Assembly (NCBI GenBank): GCA_944385035.1
Contig: CALWVV010000011.1
Coordinates: 1 to 64,000, forward strand
Direction of reading: 5' to 3'
DNA from: an uncultured Oscillospiraceae bacterium
GTDB lineage: Bacteria > Bacillota > Clostridia > Oscillospirales > Oscillospiraceae
DNA length: 64,000 nt
Of this stretch, positions 25,301 through 32,591 are shown in pieces (positions within the stretch are counted from its first letter, which is position 1; each line of letters opens with the position of its first letter). A model generated the notes under the pieces. The model made no database searches. It was not told where the DNA came from and saw only the letters and a program-made list of their open reading frames with translations. Both the position numbers and the translations under genes were made by a program.

Positions 25301-25825
25301 GGCGACTTTTCCAGGGAGGACGGCCCCAGACAGTACCGGGACGAGCAGCGTGTAACCATCGCCGGGGTCATTTCCGCCTATAAAACCCGCACCACCCGAA
25401 ATAACACCTTGATGGCTTATGTCAACCTGGAGGACGACACCGCATCTATGGAGCTGCTGTGCTTCTCACGGGTGCTCAATGAGAGCGGCAGCTACATCCG
25501 GGAAAACAGTGCGGTGCTGGTGACGGGAAAGATCTCCGTCCGGGACGAAAAGGAGCCCCAGATCATGGTGGACTCCATCCGGCCGCTGGGAGATCTGGAG
25601 CCGGAGGCGGGGAAAGAGGAGAAGCTGTGGCTGCGTCTGCCCAGCCGGGAGGACCCCCGTCTGCGGAAGATCCGGCTGGCGCTGTCCTTCTTCCCAGGAG
25701 AGAGCCAGGTGATCCTCTATTTTGAGGACTGCAAAAAGCGGGTCGGGTCCCGTTGTCAGATCCATCCTGCCCTGGTGCGTGATTTGAAAGAACGCCTTGG
25801 GGAGAAGAACGTGATCGTCCAGTAG
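22355..25825 (+). CDS. dnaE: DNA polymerase III subunit alpha, DnaE type
   Basis: A 1156-residue C-family polymerase without proofreading domain. The PHP domain starts at residue 2 (FVHLHLHTEFSLLDGACRIK). The palm carries PDIDIDFCIRRR with catalytic Asp residues, and the tail has an OB fold (VTIAGVISAYKTRTTRN). An internal clamp-binding motif QMDLF is near residue 910. In Firmicutes, DnaE extends RNA primers before PolC takes over; polC is also in this window. The ATG follows AGAGGAGA; an upstream in-frame start would overlap the lipoprotein gene. Confidence 0.97.
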   Translation: MSFVHLHLHTEFSLLDGACRIKKLVQQVKELGQEAVAITDHGCMYGVIDFYRACKAEGIKPIIGCEVYVAPRGRTRFQKVHEFDAEARHLVLLCRNEEGYRNLSYMVSQAYLEGFYIKPRIDMDLLREHCGGLIACSACLGGEIPRLLLADDYEGAKAVALEMRELFGEDGYYLELQDHGIAAQKRVNAGLLRLHEETGIPLIATNDAHYLRREDAEMQDILMCIQTGKTLDEPNRMRFETREFYVKSEGEMAALFPNHPEALENTAKIAQLCNVEFEFGKYHLPHFQLPEGWTDGEAYFKKLCLDGFARRYPDGPEEYRKQLQYEMDMIRKMGFVDYFLIVSDFIAFAKGNGIPVGPGRGSAAGSMVSYCLNITDLDPMKYSLYFERFLNPERVSMPDIDIDFCIRRRQEVIDYVNRKYGSDHVAQIVTFGTMAARGSVRDVGRVLGMPYGDVDAVAKLIPSGPGALHITLEDALKLSKQLKDAYDGDEKVKKLIDTAMAIEGMPRNTSTHAAGVVITSRPVCDYVPLATNDGLPVTQYIMTTLEELGLLKMDFLGLRNLTILDDAMRMVKSKEKDFTLASIPENDPATMAMLSEGKTAGVFQMESAGMTGVCLGLKPQNIEDITAIIALYRPGPMDSIPRFIACKNNPGKITYKYPSLVPILSNTYGCIVYQEQVIQIFQQLAGYSLGQADMVRRAMSKKKAKDIERERAAFVHGDPSRNIIGCEKNGVPAAVAESIYDEINDFANYAFNKAHAVCYAVVAYQTAWFKCHHPKEYMAALLTSVLDSTEKVADYIAECRDMGIPLLPPDVNESDADFTVVEGGIRFGLVALKGVGRAVINSLLEERRKGGAFTDFMDFCDRLFDQDLNRRVVESLIKSGAFDAMGYRRSQLMQIYGQVLDGIAASRKRNVEGQMDLFGFGGGEESPSPLPTLHLPDLPEYSPQELMTMEKETTGLYLSGHPMDQYREQAKALGAVTIGSILGDFSREDGPRQYRDEQRVTIAGVISAYKTRTTRNNTLMAYVNLEDDTASMELLCFSRVLNESGSYIRENSAVLVTGKISVRDEKEPQIMVDSIRPLGDLEPEAGKEEKLWLRLPSREDPRLRKIRLALSFFPGESQVILYFEDCKKRVGSRCQIHPALVRDLKERLGEKNVIVQ

Positions 25826-25845
25826 TCTGATTTTCTCTTTTTTGG

Positions 25846-25874
25846 TTGACAGAAGATAAAAGTTGAGGTATAAT
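25846..25874 (+). promoter_or_regulatory. Promoter of the M-box/mgtE unit
   Basis: A consensus promoter: TTGACA (25846-25851), 17 bases, TATAAT (25869-25874), immediately before the M-box. Confidence 0.85.
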
Positions 25875-25875
25875 A

Positions 25876-26045
25876 ACCCTGTAATCCGGTAGGTAAGGCT
25901 ACCGCAGGGATATGGGTCGCTGCCGCAAAAGGATGGAGACATCCTTCGTTGGTTTGAACAGGTCCTGTCGAATGCAAGGCAGAATCTAATGCGATTTCAC
26001 CGCCCTGCGACGCTAAAGCTTGGACGGTGGTATGTGTTTGGTGTG
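25876..26045 (+). promoter_or_regulatory. M-box (ykoK) magnesium riboswitch
   Basis: The segment holds the M-box signature blocks in order: GTAGGTAAGGCTACC, GGGTCGCTGCCGCAAAA, GGAGACATCC, GAACAGGTCCTGTCGAATGC, AAGGCAG and ACGCTAAAGCT. High Mg2+ should stabilise the aptamer and favour the terminator that follows. The downstream gene is an MgtE-type Mg2+ transporter, which agrees. Confidence 0.9.
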
Positions 26046-26049
26046 TGTA

Positions 26050-26088
26050 GAGCACGCGTGCCGCCGCCGCGGTATGCGTGCTCTTTTT
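26050..26088 (+). terminator. M-box expression-platform terminator
   Basis: GAGCACGC (26050-26057) pairs with 26076-26083 and the stem continues inward through CCGC/GCGG to a four-base loop, then TTTTT. This is the regulated terminator. Confidence 0.85.
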
Positions 26089-26133
26089 ATCTGCCCGGAG
26101 AAAGCTTACAGAACAAAGTGAGGTGAACATTCC

Positions 26134-26217
26134 ATGGACAGTGGCAGTCGAGGTCCCGGTATACGAACTCAATATTGGCTCCGGCGTCCATGGATGGGCG
26201 CCTATCTAGCCGGCTGA
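26134..26217 (+). CDS. Possible 27-residue leader peptide upstream of mgtE
   Basis: A short frame between the riboswitch terminator and mgtE. ATG at 26134 has GAGGTG eight bases upstream; the product MDSGSRGPGIRTQYWLRRPW continues MGAYLAG. It is rich in Arg, Gly, Pro and Trp. Regulatory leader peptides precede Mg2+ transporter genes in enterobacteria (mgtL, corL), but no equivalent is known to me here. It ends 66 bases before mgtE. The frame may be fortuitous. Confidence 0.35.
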   Translation: MDSGSRGPGIRTQYWLRRPWMGAYLAG

Positions 26218-26282
26218 GTTTGCCGGACCTCCCTGTCAGGAAGGAGCGAAAGCTTGACTTTAATGACAAGGAGGAAATTCCC

Positions 26283-27278
26283 ATGAAGAAAATGAATCTT
26301 ATGCCCGTTGTCCCTGAGACGGTTGGGGCCATCATGTCCCGCGAGATGCTGATGTTTTCCCCTCTCATGCGCGCACGGGAGGCCCTGGCCCGGCTGCGCC
26401 AGGTGGGCGTGCCCGAGGATTTTATGAGCAACTGCTATGTGGTGGATGAGCAGGGGCTGCTGCTGGGGGTCTTTACCCTGCGCGAGCTGGTCATGGCGCC
26501 CGACCACAAGCGGCTGGACCAGTTCATGACCTCACCCAGGGCTGTTCTTGCTCCGGATGACGACCAGGAGCAGGCGGTGGCCCTGATGGAGCGGGTGGAC
26601 TGTGTGGAGCTGCCCGTGGTGGATGACGAAGGGCTGCTGGTTGGCACCGTCACGGCTGACGACGCCCTGGAGGTCCTCCGGGAGGAGGCCACCGAGGACA
26701 TGGAGCGCATGGCCGCCATTCTCCCTTCGGAGAAGCCCTACCTCCAGACCCGGATCTGGGATATCTACAAAAACCGGGTGGTGTGGCTGCTGCTGCTGAT
26801 GGTGTCCGCTGCCTTCACCGGGGCCATCATCACCCACTATGAGACCGCCCTGGCCGCCCAGGTAGTGCTCACTGCCTTTATTCCCATGCTCATGGATACC
26901 GGCGGAAACTGCGGCAGCCAGTCCTCGGTTACGGTGATTCGCGGCCTGTCCCTGGGGGAGATCCGTTACAGCGACTGGCTGCGGGTGGCCTGGAAGGAGA
27001 TCCAGGTGGGAATGCTGTGCGGTGTGACCCTGGCGGCGGTCAACTTGCTGCGTCTGACCTTGCTCAACCATCTGGACTTCATGGTTGCCATGGTGGTGAG
27101 CCTTACTCTGGTGGTGACGGTGATCGTCTCCAAGCTGCTGGGCTGTTTCCTGCCCATTGCTGCCAGCCGGGTCCACCTGGACCCCGCGGTAATGGCCAGC
27201 CCCCTCATCACCACCATTGCCGACGCCATCTCCCTGGTGGTTTATTTCCGCATTGCAACCATGCTGCTGGGTATTTAA
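26283..27278 (+). CDS. mgtE: Magnesium transporter, short MgtE type
   Basis: A 331-residue MgtE/SLC41-type channel. Two CBS motifs cover about residues 20-145 (MSREMLMFSPL..., VDCVELPVVDDEGLLVGTVT). Five transmembrane helices follow from about 165 to the end. The pore signature MLMDTGGNCGSQSSV and the conserved LDPAVMASPLITTIAD are present. It lacks the N-terminal helical (MgtE_N) domain of the 450-residue classical form, so Mg2+ gating would rest on the CBS domains only. The ATG at 26283 follows AAGGAGG; longer in-frame starts are unlikely. Regulated by the M-box. Confidence 0.92.
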   Translation: MKKMNLMPVVPETVGAIMSREMLMFSPLMRAREALARLRQVGVPEDFMSNCYVVDEQGLLLGVFTLRELVMAPDHKRLDQFMTSPRAVLAPDDDQEQAVALMERVDCVELPVVDDEGLLVGTVTADDALEVLREEATEDMERMAAILPSEKPYLQTRIWDIYKNRVVWLLLLMVSAAFTGAIITHYETALAAQVVLTAFIPMLMDTGGNCGSQSSVTVIRGLSLGEIRYSDWLRVAWKEIQVGMLCGVTLAAVNLLRLTLLNHLDFMVAMVVSLTLVVTVIVSKLLGCFLPIAASRVHLDPAVMASPLITTIADAISLVVYFRIATMLLGI

Positions 27279-27321
27279 AAAATGGAGCGAGGAAGGACAA
27301 CCTTCCCGCTCCATCTTTTTT
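27279..27321. terminator. Bidirectional terminator between mgtE and the ECF gene
   Basis: ATGGAGCG-A-GGAAGG (27282-27296) pairs with CCTTCC-C-GCTCCAT (27301-27314), 14 pairs and one mismatch, with a T run on the plus strand and A run on the other. Confidence 0.85.
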
Positions 27322-27835
27322 ATATCCCAGCTAAAGCCCGGCCCCGGCTGAGAAGGTGGTACACTGCGGCCGCCGCCCCCAGGCCGAAGATTCCCTGAAC
27401 GATGTTCCCAGGAATGGAGGCAGCGGCAGCCCATCCCTTGCCCAGCCACAGGCAGGCATAGCCGAAATAGCCCAGCACCATGATCGTTTCCCCCACCAGA
27501 CCGCTTACCAACTGGGTGGGGAGCAGGCGCACCGGCTTTTGCCGCAGGGAATGGAAGAGCCAAGCCGCCGCCACAGCCATGGCCAGCTTAACGGCAAAGG
27601 TGCCTGGGGCATAGTGGGCATAGCCGGAGAGCAGGTCGGCCAGCATGGAACCCACTCCGGCGGCCGCGCCCCCGTACCAGGGACCCAATACCCAGGCGGA
27701 GAGAAGGACGGCGCAGTCCCCTAAGTTGACATAACCCTGCATAGGGGAGGGGACCTGAATGACCATGGTCATAACGGTGCACAGGGCAGCAAACAGGGAT
27801 GCGCGTACCAGCTTGTGAATTTGCTCGTGGGACAT
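27320..27835 (-). CDS. ECF transporter S component, probably vitamin B6
   Basis: A 171-residue membrane protein with five or six hydrophobic helices. It begins LVRASLFAALCTVMTMVIQV and contains GYVNLGDCAVLLSAWVLGP, the typical S-component entry motif (NLGD), and a glycine-rich loop before each later helix. S components bind a vitamin and pair with a shared EcfAAT module. It diverges from a MocR/PdxR-like regulator with only 125 bases between, and S components so placed are usually B6-related (PdxU-type); that substrate is inferred. The ATG at 27833-27835 follows AAAGGAGCG. Confidence 0.8.
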   Translation of the reverse strand: MSHEQIHKLVRASLFAALCTVMTMVIQVPSPMQGYVNLGDCAVLLSAWVLGPWYGGAAAGVGSMLADLLSGYAHYAPGTFAVKLAMAVAAAWLFHSLRQKPVRLLPTQLVSGLVGETIMVLGYFGYACLWLGKGWAAAASIPGNIVQGIFGLGAAAAVYHLLSRGRALAGI

Positions 27836-27892
27836 AGTAATCGCTCCTTTGGCAGAAAAATTTCCCTTGCATTTTTGGCTTATCTGTATTTT

Positions 27893-27945
27893 AATCATAT
27901 CTGGTACTATGAAAAGAACCAAATTGATACCATTTTATAAGACCA
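27893..27945. promoter_or_regulatory. Divergent promoter/operator between the ECF and MocR genes
   Basis: For the minus gene, TTGGTT (27917-27922) and TATGAT (27893-27898) are 18 bases apart. Read on the minus strand, TGGTATC (27926-27932) and TGGTTC (27916-27921) form direct repeats over the -35, and TGGTAC on the plus strand (27902-27907) adds an inverted copy. MocR proteins bind such repeats. Confidence 0.45.
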
Positions 27946-27960
27946 GATGGAGTGATCACT

Positions 27961-29352
27961 ATGCTGACCTATGATTTGGAGCAGCGGGGGAACCTGGCCC
28001 GGTATGACTATCTGTACCGGTGTATTCGGGAGGATATTCTGTCCGGACGGCTCAGACCGGGGGAGCGACTGCCCTCCAAACGAAGCCTGGCTGCCCACTT
28101 AAGCACGGCAGTGGTGACGGTGGAGAATGCCTACGCCCAGTTGGAAGCAGAAGGGTATCTCTATGCCCGTGAGAAACGGGGGTACTATGTGGCGCCGGTG
28201 GAGGCGCATACGCTGAAGGGGGAGCCTCCGGGACAGGAGCCGGAGCAGATCCGTCCTCAGTGGCTGCTGGATTTGGGAGGACTGGGAAGCGGGACGGAGG
28301 GATTTCCCTTTTCCCTTTGGGCCAGACTGACCCGGCGGGTGCTCACCCAGCGGGGGGAGCAGCTTTTGCGGGCTATGCCGCCCAATGGCGTGATGGAACT
28401 GCGCCAGGCCATTTCCCGGCACCTGTACCACGTTCGGGGGATCTCCGCCGCCCCGGAGCAAATTGTGGTGGGGGCAGGGACGGAATATCTCTATAACCTG
28501 TTGGTGCAGCTGCTGGGGCGGGACCGGATTTATGGTCTGGAGGACCCTGGTTATTCCAAAGCGGAGCGGATCTATACGCTTAGCGGGGCCCGGTGCCTGT
28601 CTCTTCCGGTGGAGGAAGGGGGAGTCCCTCTGGAGGAGCTGGAAAAAAGCGGCTGCCAGATCCTTCACATCTCGCCCAACCACCAGTTTCCCACCGGGAC
28701 GGTCACGCCCATTTCCCGACGGCAGGGGATACTCCGATGGGCCGGGGCGGAGGCGGAGCGGTATATCATTGAGGATGACTATGACAGTGAATTTCGCTTT
28801 ACAGGCCGTCCAATTCCAACACTTCAGAGTATTGATCAAGAAGGGAAAGTACTTTATGTCAACACATTTTCCCGCACCCTGGCCCCTTCCCTGCGTATCG
28901 GGTATCTGGTGCTGCCCCGTTCGCTGCTGAAGGAATATGAGAGGCGGCTGGGCTTTTATTCTTCCACAGTTCCGGCCATCGAGCAGTATACGCTGGCTTT
29001 GTTTCTGGAGGAGGGGCATTTTGAGCGGCACCTGAACCGCATGCGGGTCTTTTACCGCAACCGGAGGGACCAGGTCATTGCCGCCATCCAGCATAGCCCT
29101 CTGGCCGGACGCTGTCAGGTAATGGGGGAGGAGGCCGGGCTCCATTTTCTTCTGCACCTGGATACCCAGGTGGAAGACACCCAATTGGAGGCTGCGGCTC
29201 GGGCACAGGGAATCCGGCTGTCTTTTCTGACCCAGTATGAACAGGTGCCGGGGCGGGCCAGCCCCCACACGCTGGTGGTCAGTTATCCGGGGCTGGACGA
29301 AGAAAAATTGGGAGGGGGACTGGAAGTGCTGGCAAAGCTTCTGGACAAATAA
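27961..29352 (+). CDS. MocR-type regulator (GntR HTH + aminotransferase fold)
   Basis: A 463-residue MocR/PdxR-like protein. Winged helix at about 14-75 (GRLRPGERLPSKRSLAAHL, AVVTVENAYAQLEAEGY). The class I aminotransferase-like domain covers about 110-460 with DDYDSEFRFTGRPIPTLQS and TFSRTLAPSLRIGYLVLP. In family members that bind pyridoxal phosphate, the position of the Arg in FSR is the Schiff-base Lys (FSK); here it is Arg, so PLP may bind differently or not at all. It probably controls the divergent ECF gene. Start ATG has GATGGAG upstream; the GTG nine bases earlier overlaps that site. Confidence 0.88.
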   Translation: MLTYDLEQRGNLARYDYLYRCIREDILSGRLRPGERLPSKRSLAAHLSTAVVTVENAYAQLEAEGYLYAREKRGYYVAPVEAHTLKGEPPGQEPEQIRPQWLLDLGGLGSGTEGFPFSLWARLTRRVLTQRGEQLLRAMPPNGVMELRQAISRHLYHVRGISAAPEQIVVGAGTEYLYNLLVQLLGRDRIYGLEDPGYSKAERIYTLSGARCLSLPVEEGGVPLEELEKSGCQILHISPNHQFPTGTVTPISRRQGILRWAGAEAERYIIEDDYDSEFRFTGRPIPTLQSIDQEGKVLYVNTFSRTLAPSLRIGYLVLPRSLLKEYERRLGFYSSTVPAIEQYTLALFLEEGHFERHLNRMRVFYRNRRDQVIAAIQHSPLAGRCQVMGEEAGLHFLLHLDTQVEDTQLEAAARAQGIRLSFLTQYEQVPGRASPHTLVVSYPGLDEEKLGGGLEVLAKLLDK

Positions 29353-29360
29353 GCGCAAAA

Positions 29361-29390
29361 AAGCGAGGCAGATGATCTGCCTCGCTTTGA
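29361..29390. terminator. Terminator between the MocR and ribU genes
   Basis: A 12-bp perfect stem AAGCGAGGCAGA (29361-29372) / 29376-29387 with a three-base loop, between convergent genes. Confidence 0.75.
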
Positions 29391-29401
29391 AACGGTTTGG
29401 A

Positions 29402-30025
29402 TTAGCGGTTGGTTCCGTGGAGAATGGGGGACAGGGGCTTATAGACCAGGAAACAAAGGGCAGTGGTCAGCAGCCCCTTGACCAGAGTGAAGGGGGCGTT
29501 GAAGACGATCAGGCACTCCAGCAGGCCGCCGGAGGTGGGACGGATCTCTTTATACATGTTCAGAATGGCATCGATAGGCATGAACTTGGTGTAGATGGGG
29601 TAGGAGATGTAGTAATTCAGGGGCACAGACAGGACCGCCATGATCACCGCACCTACCAGAGCGCCTACCAGCGCACCCTTCCGGGACTTCATGTGCTGGT
29701 AGAGGTAGCCGGCGGGGAAGACAAAGCAGGCGCCCAGCAGGAAGTTACACAGCTCTCCGGCGCCGCCGGTGGAGGTAATGGTCAGGTGAATGAGATTTTT
29801 CACCAGGCAGACCATCACGCCATATACGGGACCCAGGCTGAAGGAAGCCAGCAGGGCGGGCAGCTCAGAGAAGTCCATCTGCACAAAGGAGGGGATGAGG
29901 AAGGGGATGGGGAAGTCCAGAAACATGAGCATGAAGGCCAGCGCGGACAACATAGCGGTGACGGCCAGGTTTCTGGCGCGGGTGTGGCTGGTGGCGTGGG
30001 GGGTGGCTGCAATGGGATTGGACAT
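29402..30025 (-). CDS. ribU: Riboflavin ECF transporter S component RibU
   Basis: A 207-residue membrane protein with about six helices. NLAVTAMLSALAFMLMFLDF at the start and the IPSFVQMDFSELPALLASF segment are characteristic of RibU. It binds riboflavin and pairs with the EcfAAT module for uptake. The FMN riboswitch immediately upstream on the same strand confirms the substrate class. ATG at 30023-30025 follows AAGGAG with a T-rich spacer. Confidence 0.93.
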   Translation of the reverse strand: MSNPIAATPHATSHTRARNLAVTAMLSALAFMLMFLDFPIPFLIPSFVQMDFSELPALLASFSLGPVYGVMVCLVKNLIHLTITSTGGAGELCNFLLGACFVFPAGYLYQHMKSRKGALVGALVGAVIMAVLSVPLNYYISYPIYTKFMPIDAILNMYKEIRPTSGGLLECLIVFNAPFTLVKGLLTTALCFLVYKPLSPILHGTNR

Positions 30026-30137
30026 AAAAAAACACTCCTTATTGATTTGATACACCCGGAAAGCCATGCCTTCCAGGTGTCAAAACAATTAAGGAGGTGC
30101 GCAAGCACGCGCAAAAATACGCGTGAATTGTCCAACA

Positions 30138-30258
30138 CATCTTCTTCCATCCGGACTATAACCGTTGGTCCCGGAGTTTCACCGGGTCAGCGGACGCAGA
30201 ACCTGCGTCCGGTCGCGGACTTTACCGCCAGTGGGGAATTTCACCCCGCCCTGAAGAC
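30138..30258 (-). promoter_or_regulatory. FMN riboswitch (RFN element)
   Basis: On the minus strand the conserved blocks appear in order: CTTCAGGGCGGGGTGAAATT, CCCACTGGCGGT, AGTCCGCGACC, GGTGAAACTCCGGGACCAAC, GGTTATAGTCCGGATGGAAG. FMN binding should reduce ribU expression. The 110 bases from the aptamer to ribU contain several short hairpins but no clear T-tailed terminator that I can single out, so translational control is possible. Confidence 0.93.
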
Positions 30259-30281
30259 ATTCTATCCAGTTGTTCACCCAT

Positions 30282-30310
30282 ATTATACGCTATGCTTGAA
30301 AAAAATGCAA
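30282..30310 (-). promoter_or_regulatory. Promoter of the FMN riboswitch/ribU
   Basis: On the minus strand TTGCAT (30305-30310), 17 bases, TATAAT (30282-30287), 24 bases before the aptamer. Confidence 0.75.
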
Positions 30311-30437
30311 CCCTCAGATTTTGCTCTTCCGAAAAAAGGAAAATGTGGACAAATTGAAAAAGTTTGACTTTCCCCCTATGCAAACGGAGAGAATTATATT
30401 AAAATAGGGGGCAAGAAAAATGACAGGAGTGGTACCT

Positions 30438-31151
30438 ATGGCACCAAAGTATAAGCGCGTATTGTTAAAGATCAGCGGAGAGGCCCTGGCGGGGGAAGCA
30501 TCCCGGGGCCTTGATTTTAATGTCATCGGCAGCGTGTGCGACGTAGTCAGCAAATGTGTGGACCTGGGCGTCCAGGTTGGCATCGTGGTGGGCGGCGGCA
30601 ATTTCTGGCGCGGCGTCAAGGATGGCGGCGACCGGATGGAGCGTGTCCGGGCCGACCACATGGGCATGCTGGCCACCGCCATCAATGCCCTGGCTGTGGC
30701 AGATGTGTTGGAGCAGAAGGGCGTGGAGGTCCGCGTCCAGACGGCTGTGGAGATGCGGGCCATGGCCGAGCCTTATATCCGGTCCCGTGCCATCCGCCAT
30801 CTGGAGAAGGGCCGCGTGGTCATCTTCGGCTGCGGCACCGGCAACCCCTTCTTCTCCACTGACACCGCCGCGGTGCTTCGGGCCGCGGAAATTGACGCGG
30901 ACGTGATCCTGCTGGCCAAGAATGTGGACGGCGTCTACTCCGCCGATCCCAAGAAGGACCCCAACGCTGTGAAGTACAGCAAGATCACCTATGATGAGGT
31001 TCTGGCCCAGCATCTGGCGGTAATGGATTCCACCGCCACTTCCCTGTCCATGGACAACAAGATCCCTGTGCTTCTCTTTGCCCTGAAGGACCCCGAGAAC
31101 ATCCTCCGGGCCATCATGGGAGAGGAGATCGGCACCATTGTGGGCGGCTGA
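30438..31151 (+). CDS. pyrH: Uridylate kinase
   Basis: PyrH converts UMP to UDP with ATP; it is the bacterial amino-acid-kinase-fold enzyme. The 237-residue protein has [40 protein letters not shown] and [17 protein letters not shown], all diagnostic. ATG at 30438 follows CAGGAGTGG; the one at 30420 is less well placed. It heads the pyrH-frr-uppS-cdsA-dxr-rseP-ispG-polC run common in Firmicutes. Confidence 0.97.
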   Translation: MAPKYKRVLLKISGEALAGEASRGLDFNVIGSVCDVVSKCVDLGVQVGIVVGGGNFWRGVKDGGDRMERVRADHMGMLATAINALAVADVLEQKGVEVRVQTAVEMRAMAEPYIRSRAIRHLEKGRVVIFGCGTGNPFFSTDTAAVLRAAEIDADVILLAKNVDGVYSADPKKDPNAVKYSKITYDEVLAQHLAVMDSTATSLSMDNKIPVLLFALKDPENILRAIMGEEIGTIVGG

Positions 31152-31189
31152 AGGGCTGCTGAAACAGAAACGGAAAGGAAGTAGAGCGT

Positions 31190-31744
31190 ATGAGCCCCGA
31201 GATGAAAGCATATGACCAGAAAATGCTGAAGACCATTGACGTGGTCAAGGCCAATTTTGCCTCTGTCCGGGCCGGGCGTGCCAACGCTGGTGTGCTGGAC
31301 CGCATTATGGTAGAGTACTACGGGACCCCCACCCCCTTGAATCAGGTGGCGGCCATCTCTTCCCCAGACCCCCGTACACTGGTGATCCAGCCCTGGGACG
31401 GCACCCTGCTCAAGGCCATTGAAAAGGCCATCCAGACCTCTGACCTGGGCATCAACCCCCAGAATGACGGCCGTGTGGTCCGCCTGGCCTTCCCTCAGCT
31501 TACGGAGGAGCGCCGTAAGGACCTGACCAAGCAGGTACGCAAGTATGGCGAGGAGGGCAAGGTTGCCCTGCGCAACATCCGTCGGGACGCCATGGAAGAC
31601 TTTAAGAAGATGAAGAAGAATTCCGAGATCACCGAGGATGACCAGAAGAATCTGGAGAAGGAGCTCCAGGAGCTCACAGACAAGCGGTGCAAGGATATCG
31701 ACGAGCTCACCGGCAAGAAGGAAAATGAGCTGATGGCGGTGTAA
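31190..31744 (+). CDS. frr: Ribosome recycling factor
   Basis: Splits post-termination ribosomes together with EF-G. The 184-residue protein has the expected length, KANFASVRAGRANAGVLD, the hinge-domain YYGTPTPLNQVA, and DLGINPQNDGRVVRL, ending in a long helix (ELQELTDKRCKDIDEL). It lies 38 bases after pyrH with GGAAAGGAAG upstream. Confidence 0.97.
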   Translation: MSPEMKAYDQKMLKTIDVVKANFASVRAGRANAGVLDRIMVEYYGTPTPLNQVAAISSPDPRTLVIQPWDGTLLKAIEKAIQTSDLGINPQNDGRVVRLAFPQLTEERRKDLTKQVRKYGEEGKVALRNIRRDAMEDFKKMKKNSEITEDDQKNLEKELQELTDKRCKDIDELTGKKENELMAV

Positions 31745-31775
31745 GCCCAGCGGGAAACCAACATAGAATGATGAG

Positions 31776-31818
31776 AAATACAGAATGTGGAATACCATGT
31801 GTTCTGCATTCTGTATTT
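31776..31818 (+). terminator. Hairpin between frr and uppS
   Basis: AAATACAGAATG (31776-31787) pairs perfectly with 31807-31818 around a 19-base loop. The 3' side ends in TTTT only. It may be a weak terminator or processing site separating translation-factor and lipid genes. Confidence 0.5.
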
Positions 31819-31840
31819 TGAAGTGTAAGGATGAGACAGT

Positions 31841-32590
31841 ATGCCTCTGTTTAAGAGAAGAAACGCACAGCCCAGCGCTGAGGTGGACTTTACCAAGCTC
31901 CCCCGGCACATCGCCATCATTATGGACGGCAACGGACGTTGGGCCAAAAAACGGGGTCTGCCCCGCACTGCGGGCCACGCCGCCGGAGCTGAGACCTTCC
32001 GCACCATTGCTACCTACTGTAAAGAGATCGGCCTTGACTACCTCACGGTTTATGCCTTTTCCACGGAAAATTGGAAGCGGCCCCAGGAGGAAGTCTCCGC
32101 CATTATGGGCCTTCTGAAAAAGTACCTGCTGGAGGCCATCGGCCAGATGGAGCGGGACAAGGTTAAGATGGAATTTTTTGGAGACTTGTCCCCTCTGACC
32201 CCTGAGCTGCAGGAGCTGTGCCAGCGCACACGGGAAATTTCCAAGCATTATGAGGGATGCCAGGTAAACATCTGCCTCAACTATGGAGGGCGGGATGAAT
32301 TACTGCGAGGAGCCATGGCCTATGCCAAAGACTGTATGGAAGGGAAGGCAGACCCCAATCATCTGACCCAGGATCAGTTTGGGCAGTATTTGTTCTCGCG
32401 GGGCGTGCCTGACCCGGATCTGGTCATCCGGCCCAGCGGAGAGCTGCGTCTTTCCAATTTCCTGCTGTGGCAGTCCGCCTATGCGGAATTCTACTTCACC
32501 GACGTGCTCTGGCCGGACTTCTCCAAAGAGGAGCTCCACAAGGCCATTGCGGCCTATCAGCACCGCAGCCGCCGGTTTGGAGGTGTATGA
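31841..32590 (+). CDS. uppS: Isoprenyl (undecaprenyl diphosphate) synthase
   Basis: Adds eight isopentenyl units to farnesyl diphosphate to make the C55 carrier for cell-wall synthesis. 249 residues with the cis-prenyltransferase signature HIAIIMDGNGRWAKKRGLPR near residue 22, TVYAFSTENWKRP, and the C-terminal DLVIRPSGELRLSNFLLWQS. The full usual length is present. cdsA starts immediately after its stop. Confidence 0.97.
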   Translation: MPLFKRRNAQPSAEVDFTKLPRHIAIIMDGNGRWAKKRGLPRTAGHAAGAETFRTIATYCKEIGLDYLTVYAFSTENWKRPQEEVSAIMGLLKKYLLEAIGQMERDKVKMEFFGDLSPLTPELQELCQRTREISKHYEGCQVNICLNYGGRDELLRGAMAYAKDCMEGKADPNHLTQDQFGQYLFSRGVPDPDLVIRPSGELRLSNFLLWQSAYAEFYFTDVLWPDFSKEELHKAIAAYQHRSRRFGGV

Positions 32591-32591
32591 G

